Positions 21,461 through 34,255 of a stretch of DNA of 64,000 bases are shown here, in pieces. Position numbers and translations under genes: made by a program. Below the pieces are notes generated by a model. It saw only the letters and a list, made by a program, of their open reading frames with translations, was not told the DNA's origin and made no database searches. Location: assembly GCA_032622095.1 (NCBI GenBank), contig CP136068.1:124997989-125061988 (forward strand), given 5' to 3'. Source of the DNA: Siphonodentalium dalli (taxonomy: Eukaryota; Mollusca; Scaphopoda; Gadilida; Siphonodentaliidae). The stretch's first letter is position 1; each line of letters opens with the position of its first letter.

Positions 21461-22060
21461 ACTGCGTATGAACAGATGAATTGTTTAAATTAACAATGTG
21501 AATATAAAGACTTGTTCTTTTTTTCAATTTTTATTTTGTATAATTGCAGAAATTGCTGGTTTCACATTACGATTGGTGATGGATGCAGTTGGGCATGGTT
21601 GTTAGGAATATCACTCGAGCTATGCTCGAGTGGTGTTAACTTGCATCCAGATCTACTGCAGAAATTTTAAAACCAATCCCAACGGGGTGACTCTTATTAA
21701 TTATTAAACATCTCGTTTTTTCATTAATGCCTTGTTAAAGGGCCTTCTATATATTTATCATATTCAGATTAAAATGTATGCATTTGAAAGTAATTATTCC
21801 TCCTGAAATGATATTTCCAATTTAATAATGGAGAGAAAATATGAGACTTACCGACAAAGGGAGTTCAAATTTGTTATTGTTATAAACATAATGCAGATGT
21901 GCATAAATATAACAACATTACTTCCAAATTTGTGTAAAAAAAAAATTGTACTCAGGATGTCATTTTTTTTTGTTTATACAAAAATAACTGATCACAATTA
22001 TACCATACAGGTATATGATTTCATTAAGTTCATTTATACCAGAATAAAGTTCTTGGTTAA

Positions 22061-22554
22061 AGGCACGTGAGGCCTTAGTTGTCGAAAATATTCATATTTG
22101 TTCCAATCACCGTAAACAGAAAAACATTAAAACCCATACAGTTTCGTGCATATATACCATGACCATCGCGTAAGCAGCATGCTATCATAAAGATTTACTA
22201 TATTTTACCTAAGCAATAGCCTGATTGTGTTACAGAAGACAGTACAATGCTGCTGGCTAATCACACACAAATGGCATAAGCGCTCTGTATTCGTTCCATA
22301 TCAGGAATTCACCAACAAAGAACGCTCTTTATGTTTACCATTATAATATAAACAAACACCAGAAAAGTAACTTTTTATGCGTTTGTTTACATAACAATGG
22401 TCAAATATATGACAATAACATACTGATTATGCGATATTTCTTATTTGTATACGGACAAAGTCTGTCTACATTTTGTTGTTCTTTCTGTTTGTGGCGGCTT
22501 TTGACGGGTGGAAATATTTTCACAGGATACCCACCGCCAAGGCCAACCGAACCT
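22061..22554 (-). mobile_element. Miniature TTAA element, family 2, inside the LINE (494 bp)
   Basis: Flanked by TTAA at 22057-22060 and 22555-22558. Left end AGGCACGTGAGGCCTT, right end GGCCAACCGAACCT. It is related to the 5252-5690 element in reverse orientation and lies between LINE ORF1 and ORF2, 36 bp before the ORF2 start. It is present in both duplicated copies, so it is older than the duplication. Confidence 0.8.
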
Positions 22555-22593
22555 TTAATCAAAACAGGATAAATGAAATTTTAATTTGTACTA

Positions 22594-25500
22594 ATGGCTA
22601 ATATCAACATCGGAGCATTGAATTGTCGAGGGTTGGCATCGGATCAACTAAAACGGAGGGACTTGTTTAACAGATGTAGGACAACATTTGACATTTCATT
22701 ACTCATTGATACACATTCTAGCAAAGAAACTGATAATAAATGGCATGCTGAATGGGGTTATGAAGCTTTCTTTTCTTCTTTATCCAGTTCCAAAAGAGGC
22801 GTAGCTATAATGTTTCGAAACACATGGCAGTACAAAATTCATGACAAAATAATAGATCCCAAAGGTAAATTCATAATTTTAGATATCTCCATACAAAACC
22901 AAAGACTCAGTCTATGTGTCCTTTATGGTCCCAATGACGACAAACCGTAATGTTTTGATGATATCTTTTCTAAACTAGAAGATATGGCAAATACTTCAAT
23001 ATTGATTGCTGGAGACTGGAATGTACCTCAAGATTACTCTATTGACACTGTAAATTATAAACAAAAAAATAATACAAAATCAAATGAGAAAATTAAATTC
23101 TGGTAAAACAGAATGGACTTGTACGATGTTTGGAGGCTTCATAACCCTAGCTCTCAGAGGTATACGTGGAGATGTACAGGAAGTAAAATGGCTCGTCTTG
23201 ACTACTTTCTGGCCTCTTCAGACCTTCAGCCGTTCATCGCCAAATCAGATATATTGCTTAGTTATAAATCTGATCATAGTCCAGTTAGTCTGAATTTAAA
23301 GTTTGTTTGTCATCCTAGAGGAAGAGGTACATGGAAATTTAACAATAGTTTATTGAGAGACCGAGAATATGCTGAATTGGTGGAAAAAACAATATCGGAT
23401 GTGGTTGATCAATATAGCAGTCAACAAGAAGCAGTCAACCAAAAAACAGATTCTGACTCCTTTAATATTAACGACCAATTATTTTGGGAAACTTTGAAAG
23501 TTATGATTAGGGGCGAGACTATAGCATACTCTTCTAAATAAAATAAAAACGAGACAAGACTGAAAAAAAATTGGAAGCAAACCTCTTATACCTTTATGAA
23601 AAGTTAGATGCCGGTGATATGTCTATAACACAGGAGATAGAACATGTACAAAAAAGAATTAAGTACACTAAGAGATAAAAGAATACCAGGAATAATTATA
23701 CGCACTAAAGCAAAATGGAAAATTGAAGGCGAGAAATCAACCAAATATATTTGTAATCTAGAAAAAAGAAGTTACACCGAGAAAACAATTCCTAGTTTAA
23801 TTAAAAGTGATGGATCGGAAACTCATGAGTTCCCAGAAATACTTTATGAACAACAGCAATTTTATAAAGATTTATATAGTTCAAAAATTACCTCAAATAC
23901 TGAAATTGAAGATGAAATGTTTTGGGATAAAAATAATCCATTCCATTTTTTAGAAACAGAGGAGTCAGAATCTATGGAAGGGTGTTTAAGTGAATATGAA
24001 TGTAACACAGCTCTGAAAAATATGAAAAATGATAAATCCCCTGGCTCAAATGGATATACAGTTGAATTTTACAAATTCTTTTGGAAAGACCTTGGAAAAT
24101 TTGTGATTAACTCACTCAATTATGGCTTTAAGTCACAAAAGCTCTCAGTAACACAACGATGTGGCATTATAACTTGTATTCCGAAACCAAATAAACCTAG
24201 AAACTACATAACAAATTGGAGACCTATTTCACTACTCAATGTTGATGCTAAACTAGGAACTTCGGTTATTGCAAACCGTATAAAGAAATATCTACCAAAT
24301 TTAATTTATGACACAGTTAGGATTTTTATCGGGTCGTTACATTGGAGAATCTACAAGAGTTGTCTTTGATCTATTAAAAAAATGTGATGAAACTAATATT
24401 CCAGGCATTCTTACTTTATTGGACTTTGAAAAAGCTTTCGATTCTTTAGAATGGTGTTTTCTAGAAAAATGTCTTACATTTTTCAACTTTGGCCCTGATA
24501 TAATAAAATGGATAAAGACATTCTATAATGATATCTTTAGCTATATAGTTATAATGGAAATCTGTCTGACAAAATTGATATTGGTAGAGGTGTCCGTCAA
24601 GGAGTTCCATTATCTCCTTATCTATTCATTCTAGCAGTTGAAATTCTTAGTTCAGCTATAAAATATAATCCAGATATTAATGGAATAAAAATTAACGATT
24701 CAGAATTTATCATAACTCAATATTCAGATGACCTAAGCCTCTTTCTCCAGGATGACTCACACAGCACTCAAATTAATTAATACTTTCGCAAAAATGTCAT
24801 GTGGATTGGATCCAAACGGGGCTGTGGTGTGGAATTGATCACTGATGCGCGAATATTGTGGAATCACAATAATGCAGTAACTATATTAGGCATCGTATTC
24901 AACCTTTTCAATGACAACTATATTAAAAATAATTTTATTGATAAAGTTAAAAAGATAGAAAAGTTATTAAATGATTGGTCATTTAGACAGCTCAGTCTCA
25001 TTGGAAAAACAACAGTTATCAAAACATTAGCACTCCCTATCATAACACACTGTTTAACTGTTCTCCCCTCAACCTCACAAGACATAAAGGACATGATCCA
25101 AAAAGTGTTTTATAACTTCCTTTGGTCTGGAAAAAATGACAAGATTAAACGCAATGTAATTATTAACCAAATAGAATTGGGTGGTTTGAAATTTCCCCAT
25201 CTTGATTCATATGATAAAGCATTAAAACTATCACGGGTAAAGAAAATGCTTGACCCTTTATTAACAACTGGATGGAAAACTATGATACTTGATGAATTGG
25301 AACCATATGGAGGGAATAAAGTTTGGCACTTGAAAAAAGAAGGACTGGAAACAGTTAGCTTAAAAGTCAACTATTTCTGGAAAAGTGTGCTACAATCATG
25401 GTCTTTATTAGACCATAAATCCACCACAGCCCTGAAGACATATTGTCACAACCATTACATTTGAATGGAAACATTATTGTTGATGGTAAAAAATTTATGA

Positions 25501-26360
25501 ATAAAAGCTGGATCCATCATGGAATATATTTCATAAATGATTTGATAAATGACTATGACTTTCTGGACTATGATTCATTCTGTGTTAAGTATGATATTCA
25601 CACACCATTCACTACATATCATGGGTTGATAAGCGCTCTTCCATCTTCATGGAAGAATTATGTGAAGGATAATAGAAAATTGAGCTTGGTCACTACGAAA
25701 TCTATTGAGACTGTACAAAATTCAATTAAAATATGTAAAACTTTTTATCCAATTTTCATAGAAAATATTGCCATAACACCTCAATTGACACAGAATAAAT
25801 GGGAGAAACGTCTTAATACATCAATTTGTGATAAAGATTGGCGAATCATCTATTCAATGCCATATAAAATAACAGATGACACAGGATTGCAAACTTTCCA
25901 ATATAAAATTACCCAGGATATACTCTATACCAACTCAAAACTTTTCAAATGCAAATTATCTGAAACTGAACTTTGTGGGTTTTGTGGGAATGAAAAAGAA
26001 ACAGTCTTGCATATCTTTTTTGAATGTTCAGTCTCAAAGACCTTACTCCTTCAATTTAAAGATAATCTCAGAAGTAAATGCAATATCACTCTGGAACTTA
26101 CCCCAGAATATATTATACTTGGATTGACGAACAACACCTCTTCTCTAAATATACTTAATATATGTATACTCTTATACAAGAGATACATATACTCTTGTAA
26201 AATAAGAAATAATGAACCTTGCATTCAAGGATTAGTTCAGTCAATCAAATATTACAAAAACATTGAGACTTTCATTCCATCTAATTCCAATTCATTAAAA
26301 GTGATTAGATTCAGAGAACGGTGGGACGAATTGACAAATTTCTTTGAAACAACAACTTAA
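22594..26360 (+). pseudogene. LINE ORF2 (endonuclease-reverse transcriptase), broken
   Basis: ORF2 starts at ATG 22594. Endonuclease landmarks: IGALNCRGL at the start, GDWN (about 23011), RLDYFLAS, and SDHSPV (about 23270). Reverse-transcriptase landmarks: KSPGSNGYTVEFYKFFW, NWRPISLLN (about 24216), LLDFEKAFDS carrying the first catalytic Asp (about 24416), GVRQGVPLSPYLF (about 24588, reached only after a frameshift) and YSDD at 24721-24732. Copy 2 has the canonical YADD here. A Cys-x2-Cys-x8-His-x4-Cys knuckle, CGFCGNEKETVLHIFFEC, lies at about 25973-26027. Lesions: stops at 22948 and about 23104, a stop and frame change near 23541, a 2-bp loss at 24313, an 11-bp loss near 24760 and others. 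The size, about 3.77 kb, matches a full ORF2. Confidence 0.85.
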
Positions 26361-26611
26361 TTATTTTCAATCATTTATCACAAATAACCTTCAAAACGTC
26401 ACCTACATATCTCAACATCATTCCTGTTGACAACCTCATATTATAAGGAAACAAAATTGATGCCAATTGATGCCATTGATTGATAACTTAATATAATTAA
26501 CAAGAACCTGATTAATACTTATTATATAAATTATACATGTTTTAATGTACACTGTAGTTGATATGCTATATTTTGTGACCTAAATAAAAATTATTAAAAT
26601 TAAAAAAAATT

Positions 26612-27654
26612 AATTATGATCCCAAGTCAAGTCCATCCCAATTATGTCATATCTAACTGATCATTTGCGTTCAAAGTAATTATCAAAATAGTGATCGAAT
26701 AGAACGGAGCCCACGACAACTCAGTACATTAGTATAGTTATCTGGCGAAGGGATATGAAACATGAGGGAATTGTGAAAGTGTATAAAAAACTTATTGAAA
26801 TAGATGAAAGAATTGTTTGGTCACATAATATCACAGATGTCACATAATACCCCAGATGAATGAAAGTATAACTAACGTTTTGTTTATTAACATGTAAACT
26901 TGGAACTATAGTTTGCCATGGAATGATTAATACCGGTGTTACTGTAAAACGACATTGTAGTCCCTACTGTTGGTATATCACTAACCCGTTAAAATTCAAA
27001 TTCTTTAATGGTAAAAAAATCAAACATTTGGTTATAACCAAGAATGACAAACAGAAAAAAGCAAATGCCATAAGCAACACCCAACAGTGGCGATTAACAG
27101 CTTTCTTCACAATGATCGTTAATACTATAGTAGAGTATCATGGTATAAAACCACTACACTAAACGGACTATACGAATATCTTGTCGATAGATGAAAGGAC
27201 GTACATGTATATCGTACTTGGCATATGAGGGTGTTACCCCCCCCCCGTCTTTTGGTACACATGCTTCACAACCTCTGTTAACTGGTACTCGGGGTTCACA
27301 TGCCCATTTTAACCGGTATTCAGGACTCAACAACAAAGCCGGTACGCAGATTGTATAGAACCATTTGTTAAAAATTAGATTGCTTCTCAGCCAAATGGCA
27401 TATAATGATGTAATTCAGTATCATACATCTTGATATGTTGAAAGTATGACCATTACATCAACAAATGTGTGAAAATTATCATATTATTGTGGATAACTAA
27501 TGCTTGTATTCGGAGCATGGTATTACAGAACAGTTACATCGATTGTTTTTCTGAATGGATTTTGAAGTTCTTGTCAATTATTCAAGAGAGGTATAATTAT
27601 ACACACAAATCTGTCTTTTTGTCCTTGTTCGGTGTATACAGCTCACCTGGACAA
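26612..27654. other. Gene-free stretch
   Basis: No gene recognised. It has a poly-C run near 27237-27247 and short frames with no motif. The second copy is at about 43314-44364. Confidence 0.4.
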
Positions 27655-27658
27655 TTAA

Positions 27659-28091
27659 AGGCACGTGAGGCCTTAATTGTCGAAAATATTCATATTTGTT
27701 CCAAACACCATAAACAGAAAAACATTAAAACGCATACAGTTCCGTTCATATATACCATGACCATCACATAAACAGCATGTTATCATACAGACATACTATA
27801 TTTTACGTAAGCAAGAGCCTTCTCGTGTTACAGAAGACAGCACAGTGCTACTGGCTAATCACACACAAATGCCATACACGCTCTTTATTAGTTCCATATC
27901 AGGTATTCACCAACAAAGAACGCTCTTTATGTTTACCATCATAATATAAACAAACATCAGAAAAGTAACTTTTTATGCTTTTGTTTACATAACAAAGTCT
28001 ATCTACATTTTGATGTTCTTTCTGTTTGTGGCGGTTTTTGACGGGTGGAAATATTTTCACAGGATACCCACCGCCAAGGCCAACCGTACCT
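27659..28091 (-). mobile_element. Miniature TTAA element present only in copy 1 (433 bp)
   Basis: Flanked by TTAA at 27655-27658 and 28092-28095. Ends AGGCACGTGAGGCC and GGCCAACCGTACCT form imperfect inverted repeats. In the duplicate, the same flanks are joined at a single TTAA (44365-44368), giving an exact empty site. Confidence 0.9.
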
Positions 28092-28095
28092 TTAA

Positions 28096-29520
28096 TGAAT
28101 GGTGTTTTTCGACCAAATGTCCCAGAAAGACGCATGGAAGTAATAACAAAAAATACAACTACAACTTTGAACACGATGTTTTGGGTCCCAAAAAAAACAA
28201 CAACAAAAAACAACCCCTTTGCATGGAAAAGAAAAGAGCATTCCGTGTTAGACTATTCCTGATATGGTAGCAATAAAGAAGGTTTATTTCACCTCTGTGC
28301 GAAAATTGAAAACAGCTGGAAAGTGGCTGTGACCATGGCAAGTATTTTACTGAGAATATGAAGCTGGTACATCAATATTACGTGTATATGTAAATCTATC
28401 TTATACCTCCTCCCATATTACTTAGATACACGTTGAAGCTTGAATGAGCCAAGTCCGTTTAAAGAAATTATTCGGGAATGATATCTTCGTGACAAAAGTA
28501 TCGCCAGCAAATATTAACTGTTGGAAATCCCCCAGGTGTAACTGCTTCAATCAGTTGAGGATAATTTATGAATTAATGATAGGCTACCTCCAGGTGATGG
28601 AATTCTGCGTCAGAGGCAGAACACATTACAGTAGTTTGGTGACGACATAAACTAAATATGAGATATAAATGACTTTCATCATGTCTATGCGTGGCGTATC
28701 CATAATCCCATGTGGTGTATCTGAAGTGATGGATTCAAAACGATTGTGTCAAATACTTTCATCAGATATATATTATTCAGAAGAAAAAAAATATTTCTAC
28801 ACACAGAACAGTTTCAGTTCGCAGTTTTTGGACATTAAGCTTAATGTCATGAGGTTGAAAAAGCATTAATCCGTTCAACCAAAAAGGGCACCCCTAATTA
28901 ATAATATAGAATCCCTGTGCTCATTATGATGTCTGAGTGAACGAATCACATCTGACGTTCAGTGATCCGCTTATTCTAGATTGGTTTTGATGCGGAAACT
29001 TATCCTCATGCAAATAGGTTCATATTGTCCTAAATATTCACATATGTTCATATTGGACTTATTTGATTCTAAAATCAGCCGATAGTGTAGTTATACCCGT
29101 TGTTCAGTGCTATGGCGCGGACCACAATGAAAACACAACACAAAGAGCGTAAGGATGATTTAAGTTCATAGAGAGTGTAAACAAATAAATAATGCAGATA
29201 TGGGCTTATTTGTGTTTTTGAAAAAAATATTCAATGTGAGCTTATTTTTAGGAGAACAGGCTGCTGCATTTGTATCCAATTCTGGGATAAATATTCACGA
29301 ATGCACTTGTGTTCATAATTTGATAAAATTATATTGGGTCACAACTCACTCAGACTGTTCTCATGAAAATAACAAGAATACCTGCAGTGTTTCTTTGAAT
29401 ACCGAAATATCTAATTAGTGTCTGGAAAGAAATATCGATTGGAAGATGCGACTGAAAATTTGATATTTCTTTCCACACACGAATGAGACGTATCAAATAT
29501 TCGAACAAAAAACTGTTGAT
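28096..29520. other. Unassigned stretch with three short conserved open frames
   Basis: Open frames at 28444-28650, 28669-28869 and 29200-29418 translate identically in copy 2 (44717-44923, 44942-45142, 45473-45691). Identity here reflects the recent duplication, not selection. I see no motif or splice context that makes them genes. Confidence 0.35.
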
Positions 29521-30265
29521 AGGATAGTGGACAGTGTACAGGCACAGATAGGATAGTGGACAGTGTACATGCACATATAGGATAGTGGACAGTGTACAGG
29601 CACATATAGGATAGTGGACAGTGTACATGCACAGATAGGATAGTGGACAGTGTACATGCACAGATAGGATAGTGTACATGCACAGATAGGACAGTGGGCA
29701 GTGTAGATGCACAGATATGATAGTGGACAGTGTACATGCACATATAGGATAGTGGACAGTGTACAGGCACAGATAGGATAGTGGACAGTGTACAGGCACA
29801 GATATGATAGTGGACAGTGTACATGCACAGATAGGATAGTGGACAGTGTACAGGCACAGGTATGATAGTGGACAGTGTACAGGCACAGATAGGATAGTGG
29901 ACAGTGTACAGGCAGATAGGATAGTGGACAGTGTACATGCACAGATAGGATAGTGGACAGTGTACATGCACAGATAGGATAGTGGACAGTGTACATGCAC
30001 TGATATGATAGTGGACAGTGTACAGGCACATATAGGATAGTGGACAGTGTGCATGCACAGATAGGATAGTGGACAGTGTACAGATAGGATAGTGGATAGT
30101 GTACAGGCACAGATAGGATAGTGGACAGTGTACAGGCACAGATAGGATAGTGGACAGTGTACAGGCACAGATAGGATAGTGGACAGTGTACATGCACAGA
30201 TAGGATAGTGGACAGTGTACAGGCACATATAGTTTAGTGGACAGTGTACATGCACAGATAGGATA
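29521..30265. repeat. 29-bp minisatellite, about 25 units
   Basis: Unit GATAGGATAGTGGACAGTGT followed by ACAKGCACA (29 bp), with K = G or T as the main variant and occasional TATGATAG or TATAGGATAG forms. Some units are shortened, for example near 29660 and 29910. The 29-bp period is not a multiple of three and the minus strand of the unit has no stop, so all three minus frames are open for 230-300 codons. These are not genes. Confidence 0.95.
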
Positions 30266-31424
30266 GTGCAATGTGTTTTTATATCATACAGAAATATGGC
30301 ATAAACAGTATGTTATTGTCAATTGTTTTCACTTTGTTGTGCAAACAAAAGGAAAAAAACCGTTACGTTTCCTGGCTTTTGTATAGATCCGGGTATGGTA
30401 AACATAAAGAGCGTTCTTTGTTACTGTTTTTCTTATATGGAAATAATGAAGAGCGTTCATGTAATGTTTGTGTGATTAACCACTATAATTGCGTTGTGTT
30501 ATGTAAACAGAAGCAAAACTTCCGTAACACGAGCAAGCTGTTGTTTAGACAACCATCGTACACATTGAGGACAATATACTATTTACGCGCTGATTACGTT
30601 TGCATATGAACAACACTGTACATATTTTAATATTCCGTCTGTTGGTGGCGATTTGACCACACATTAATATTTATGCAACGAACGCCGCCCGTGCCTTTAA
30701 TTATTATAACCAATGCATTGTACTGATATACATATAGCTAACAAAATTAACGACATTATGGAGACTCTTGAAATAATCAGACATTATATAGGGAGACATT
30801 TCGACACAGCTATATATATTTTAATATTCCAGCGGTTGGTGGCGATTTGAACACATATTAATATTTCTACAACGAATGCCGCCCGTGCCTTTAATTAGTA
30901 TAACCAATAATGTAATGATATACATATACCTAACAACATTATCGACCTTAGGGAGACTCTTGAAATAATCAGACCTTAGGGAGACATCTCAATATATCAT
31001 TTTCCATGAAAAGCGCAGCTTCTGGGTATGGTGAGAGCATTTGGTATTAATAAAAAAAAACATCTTTTATTGCTCATTTTAAAGATACGGGCGGTGTTTG
31101 GCGGAGGGTATGCTGTTAAAATATTCACCTTCGTCAAAAACCGCCATAAACAGAAATAGTAAAATATAGGCATAATTTGTTGTTATATCATACAGAACTA
31201 TGGCATAAACAGTATGTTATTGTCAATTGTTTTCACTTTGGGAAAAAACCGTAACGTTTCCTGGCGTTTGTTTAGATCCGGATATGGTAAGCATAAACAG
31301 CGTTGTTTGTTACTTTTTTTCTCATATGGAAATAATGAAGAGCGTTTATATAATGTTTGTGTGATTAATTAATATGATTGCGTTGTGTTATGTAAACAGA
31401 AGCAAAACTTCTGTAACACGAACA
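30266..31424 (+). repeat. Array segment at the duplication junction
   Basis: The minisatellite is joined directly to the interior of an array B-type element (5'-truncated copy, about 30276-30696, before TTAA 30697-30700). Spacer, a 3'-end fragment ending about 30893, spacer again, and the left part of another copy starting at 31083 follow. The last copy is interrupted at 31424/31425 by the inverted-repeat transposon. The stretch from about 30810 on matches 16930 onward. Confidence 0.75.
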
Positions 31425-32295
31425 GGGGTCAATACTATGAACAATTTTATACCTGTAAATACAAATTGTAATTATTAATTTGTAATTACAAATTTGTGTT
31501 AACTATCACAGTGGTTTCATAGTACAGGGAAAATTTAGCCGTATTATTGTAATACCTTAGACTGGGCGAAAGGTGAAACCCCTAAAAGGCAGCTGTAAAA
31601 CTTAGAAAAAACTAACTCACCACTCTGCTCCCATGCACCTGTTATCAGTGTTATATGAATACCAGTTCAAATTAGACGGACATGTATATAGAGCTAAAAT
31701 AACTGACAACAATTTATATGGGGAAGTTACAATGCGTGCTATCATATTGTGATTAGTGATAACACCGGTACTATGAAACGATGAGCTAACAAAATCTCGC
31801 AAATTTCACAAAGATTTACTGTTGATTATTGTAGATTGCTTACAGACAAACCTTTGCGTGTGAGTGATTCACAATATATTGAATCACGGCGGGCCAAAGT
31901 TACAAAAGAAATAACCAATCATAAGTTGAGAGGTGATCGCTTATCAGAGCTATCCAATCGGTTCACGGATTGCTAAGTTGATGACCACTTGTCTGCGCAA
32001 GTTAACAATTAAACGGTTCGTTTGTAGTGTGTGTTTGTAAGTACACGTCAGTGTAATAACGAGTACTACAAACAATTTGGTATCATTATTTTTACAAATT
32101 TACAACCATTCAGTTTGTGAAAATAAAATATTATTTTGATGGTATATCATTATATATACTGTGACCATCATATTATTTCAAACTGATCCGCTACTCTTAT
32201 CATAACACATCGAGGCAGTAACGTGGCTCCATTTTATCGGGAGGTGGTGTATCGAAGCAGGGACGGGCTAATGGTCTCGGTTATAGGAGTGGTGC

Positions 32296-32588
32296 GTGGC
32301 CCCCGGTGGTCCAGTCGGTAGAGTGCCAAGTGCATTACACCGTCACAGGCCGTCCAGCGCTGACGAAGCTGGTTCTAACCCCGTCATATGGAGGGTGACC
32401 GGAATCGTGTATCTGGGCAAGTTTGTCAGTTGATTTCCGGGGGTCGGTGGTTTCTACACGCAGTGGGACGATTTCTCGGTGAAATCAAGCCTCTGCATGG
32501 TCTTTTCTCCACCCGTAAAATTGACAACGTCGTGTGTGGCCTAGCGGCTAGAACGACGATAAGCCCTAATAAACCAAACCAAACCAAT
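32296..32588 (+). mobile_element. tRNA-derived SINE
   Basis: The pol III A-box-like TGGTCCAGTCGG (about 32308-32319) and B-box-like GGTTCTAACCC (32371-32381) define a tRNA-like head. A body of about 200 bp follows, with TGTGTGGCCTAGCGGCTAGAACG, ending in a short repeated tail (AAACC)n near 32570-32586. The A-to-B distance is longer than in a tRNA. It is nested inside the inverted-repeat transposon. Confidence 0.65.
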
Positions 32589-32894
32589 AGGAGTGTCATT
32601 TTATAATTTCAAACTGCTCCGATATCTTATAATATATCTAGATAGGGACGTGGCTATATGGGCTCAGTTTGGCGACGGGGTGTCCATCCTATAATTGCCA
32701 TATGCACCCTTTGAAAGAAAAAAATGCCTATAAATTCCACATAACGATGGAATCGTATATCAAGAGGAAAGTATTTTTATTTTTCTACGCTGATAACAAA
32801 AGTTAGTCAATATGACTAACATATGTTAGTCAAACGATTTTCCTCAGGATGACTGACTTAGTTCAGCCAACATGACTGATGCATAACATTAATC

Positions 32895-33286
32895 AAAATT
32901 ACTAGGGTGATTCTGCAATTTGAACTGGGTTCCTTGGCCAGCGAATAACACCCGGTGCTAAATCCACTATGAGTGGTGCCACCTTATGCACAACTCGTTG
33001 CGCGGTGTCACTTCCAATTCCATGCATGGCAGTCTTTCACTATATGGTAAAAACCATTCGTTCCCAAAAAATGAAGGAAAACTAAGATCTGCTGCCGTGG
33101 TGTCAGTGGTCTGCTACGACCGGTCATTGGCAATAGATAATCGCCAATCTTCTCCACCAATAACTCCACCACACTTTCGGGCACCCTGTACCTCTCCCGG
33201 AATTCGTACAGCGATGAGGTTTCGAACTTTCTTTCGAAAAAGATATGTTCTCGTTCACTTATCGTTAACATTCTTGGATATACCAT
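32895..33286 (-). pseudogene. HARBI1-like (PIF/Harbinger) transposase fragment, frameshifted
   Basis: N-terminal part of a nuclease of the HARBI1/Harbinger transposase family. The first frame (33286-33008) reads FRERYRVPESVVELLVEKIG, then TGRSRPLTPRQQILVFLHFL and GTNGFYH. It derails at a CATGCATG duplication just after the Cys-His of KDCH. The next frame resumes with GIGSDTAQRVVHKVAPLIVD to about 32895. The DDE catalytic core that should follow is absent, so this is a relic of roughly the first third. Confidence 0.8.
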
Positions 33287-34255
33287 TGATTATGACACGT
33301 TACATGATAATGTTGGCTATATTTGTATTAATCACTAACTTTTGTCAGAGATGTTGTGACTCATACGATTTGGCGGCTACTCGCCCCTTCCTATTCTGAA
33401 CAGCTGTAATGTGCCAGGCATCGTGTTCCCAAGACCACTATCGCCATGTCCCTGTTTATGAGATTTCCATTGATAACACATTTTCATAAGGGGGGCTACA
33501 TCCCTGCGAATCAGATGGTTATATGCTCTGGTTTAAGGATGTGAAAATCGACAATTTATGTATGACACCCTATATAGACATTCTAGACAAGTTCCTTAAC
33601 GTTGTAGCTTTCAATAAATTGAGTAATTTCAGTAGTTACAAGGAACACATACTGCTACCTCACATCCAAGCTGAAACCCCATAAGGTTTGACAATTTCTA
33701 AATATAGGCCATTTTAATCCAAACTTTTGACCAAAGGAGGTAAATATGCAAATGTTGGTCTAAAACAAAACATACCCCTTAATAAATTGTTGGAAAAAAC
33801 AAAATAACAGAACAAGTTCAACCTATTGTTGTTGTAAAATTTCCAATTAATGTTGTTTCTGGTATCAAATTTCCAGCTGTTGAACGTGTTGATAAAATGT
33901 TTGGAGCGAGAAACATAACCCAACCCCCTTGTCGCGACGTCCCTGTGGGTTGTACTTGAGATTTCCAGCTGACAAAATATTTTCACGAGGGGGTGAATCG
34001 ACCCCTTGTCGCCACGTCCCTGCGTACTATAGATAGATATATTATCCGGGTTAAGGTTGCAAAAACTGAAAAATTATGTTTCATAGTACTCGAACATTCT
34101 TTGTGATTGGAGATATTTGTAAATACAAAGAACACGTACTATTTGTGATTTATGTTTGTAATCGTAGGTTCATAGTATTGGCGGAATGATAAATTGTTAT
34201 TTCTTACAAACAATTGTAGATTCTTACAAAGAAAAAGTTTCATAGTATTGACCCC

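Larger units (their letters stand above)
20400..26611 (+). mobile_element. Dead Tx1/L1-like LINE, copy 1
   Basis: Non-LTR retrotransposon with the two-ORF plan of the L1/Tx1 group: a coiled-coil plus RRM-type ORF1, and an ORF2 with apurinic endonuclease, reverse transcriptase and a C-terminal Cys/His knuckle. It ends in an A-rich tail (about 26580-26611). The 5' end is approximate. It is inactive: both ORFs contain stops and frameshifts, and a TTAA miniature element sits between them. Several ORF2 lesions are identical in the second copy, so this LINE was dead before the duplication. Confidence 0.85.
16930..30265. repeat. Large duplication, copy 1
   Basis: First copy of a segment of about 13.4 kb that recurs in the same orientation at about 30810-46880. 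Order and orientation of every sub-feature agree: array end, palindromic element, TA run, Helitron-like segment, LINE with inserted TTAA element, unassigned DNA, 29-bp minisatellite. Diagnostic shared oddities include the CACTTTGGGAAAA deletion and identical LINE stop codons. Copy 1 alone has the element at 27659-28091. Confidence 0.85.
31425..34255. mobile_element. Inverted-repeat DNA transposon with HARBI1-like relic
   Basis: A 2831-bp element with terminal inverted repeats GGGGTCAATACTATGAA (31425-31441) and its complement at 34239-34255. The same CATAGTAY word recurs subterminally near 31515, 31766, 34082 and 34170 in both orientations, a pattern common in DNA transposons. It contains a frameshifted HARBI1-type transposase fragment on the minus strand and a SINE. 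Flanks ACACGAACA and ATGCTGTTG rebuild the array sequence, but the expected 3-bp PIF/Harbinger target duplication is not clear; at most one or two bases are shared. Assignment to PIF/Harbinger therefore rests on the internal gene. Confidence 0.75.

Noticed and set aside
29521-30265. CRISPR-like look of the 29-bp repeats
   Set aside because: Units are contiguous with no spacers, and the genome is eukaryotic.
29350-30271. Three overlapping minus-strand ORFs of 230-300 codons (and longer ones at 45623-47027), Cys/Tyr/His-rich repeat proteins
   Set aside because: They are read-through of a stop-free 29-bp minisatellite in all three frames, with no start context or codon-periodic variation.
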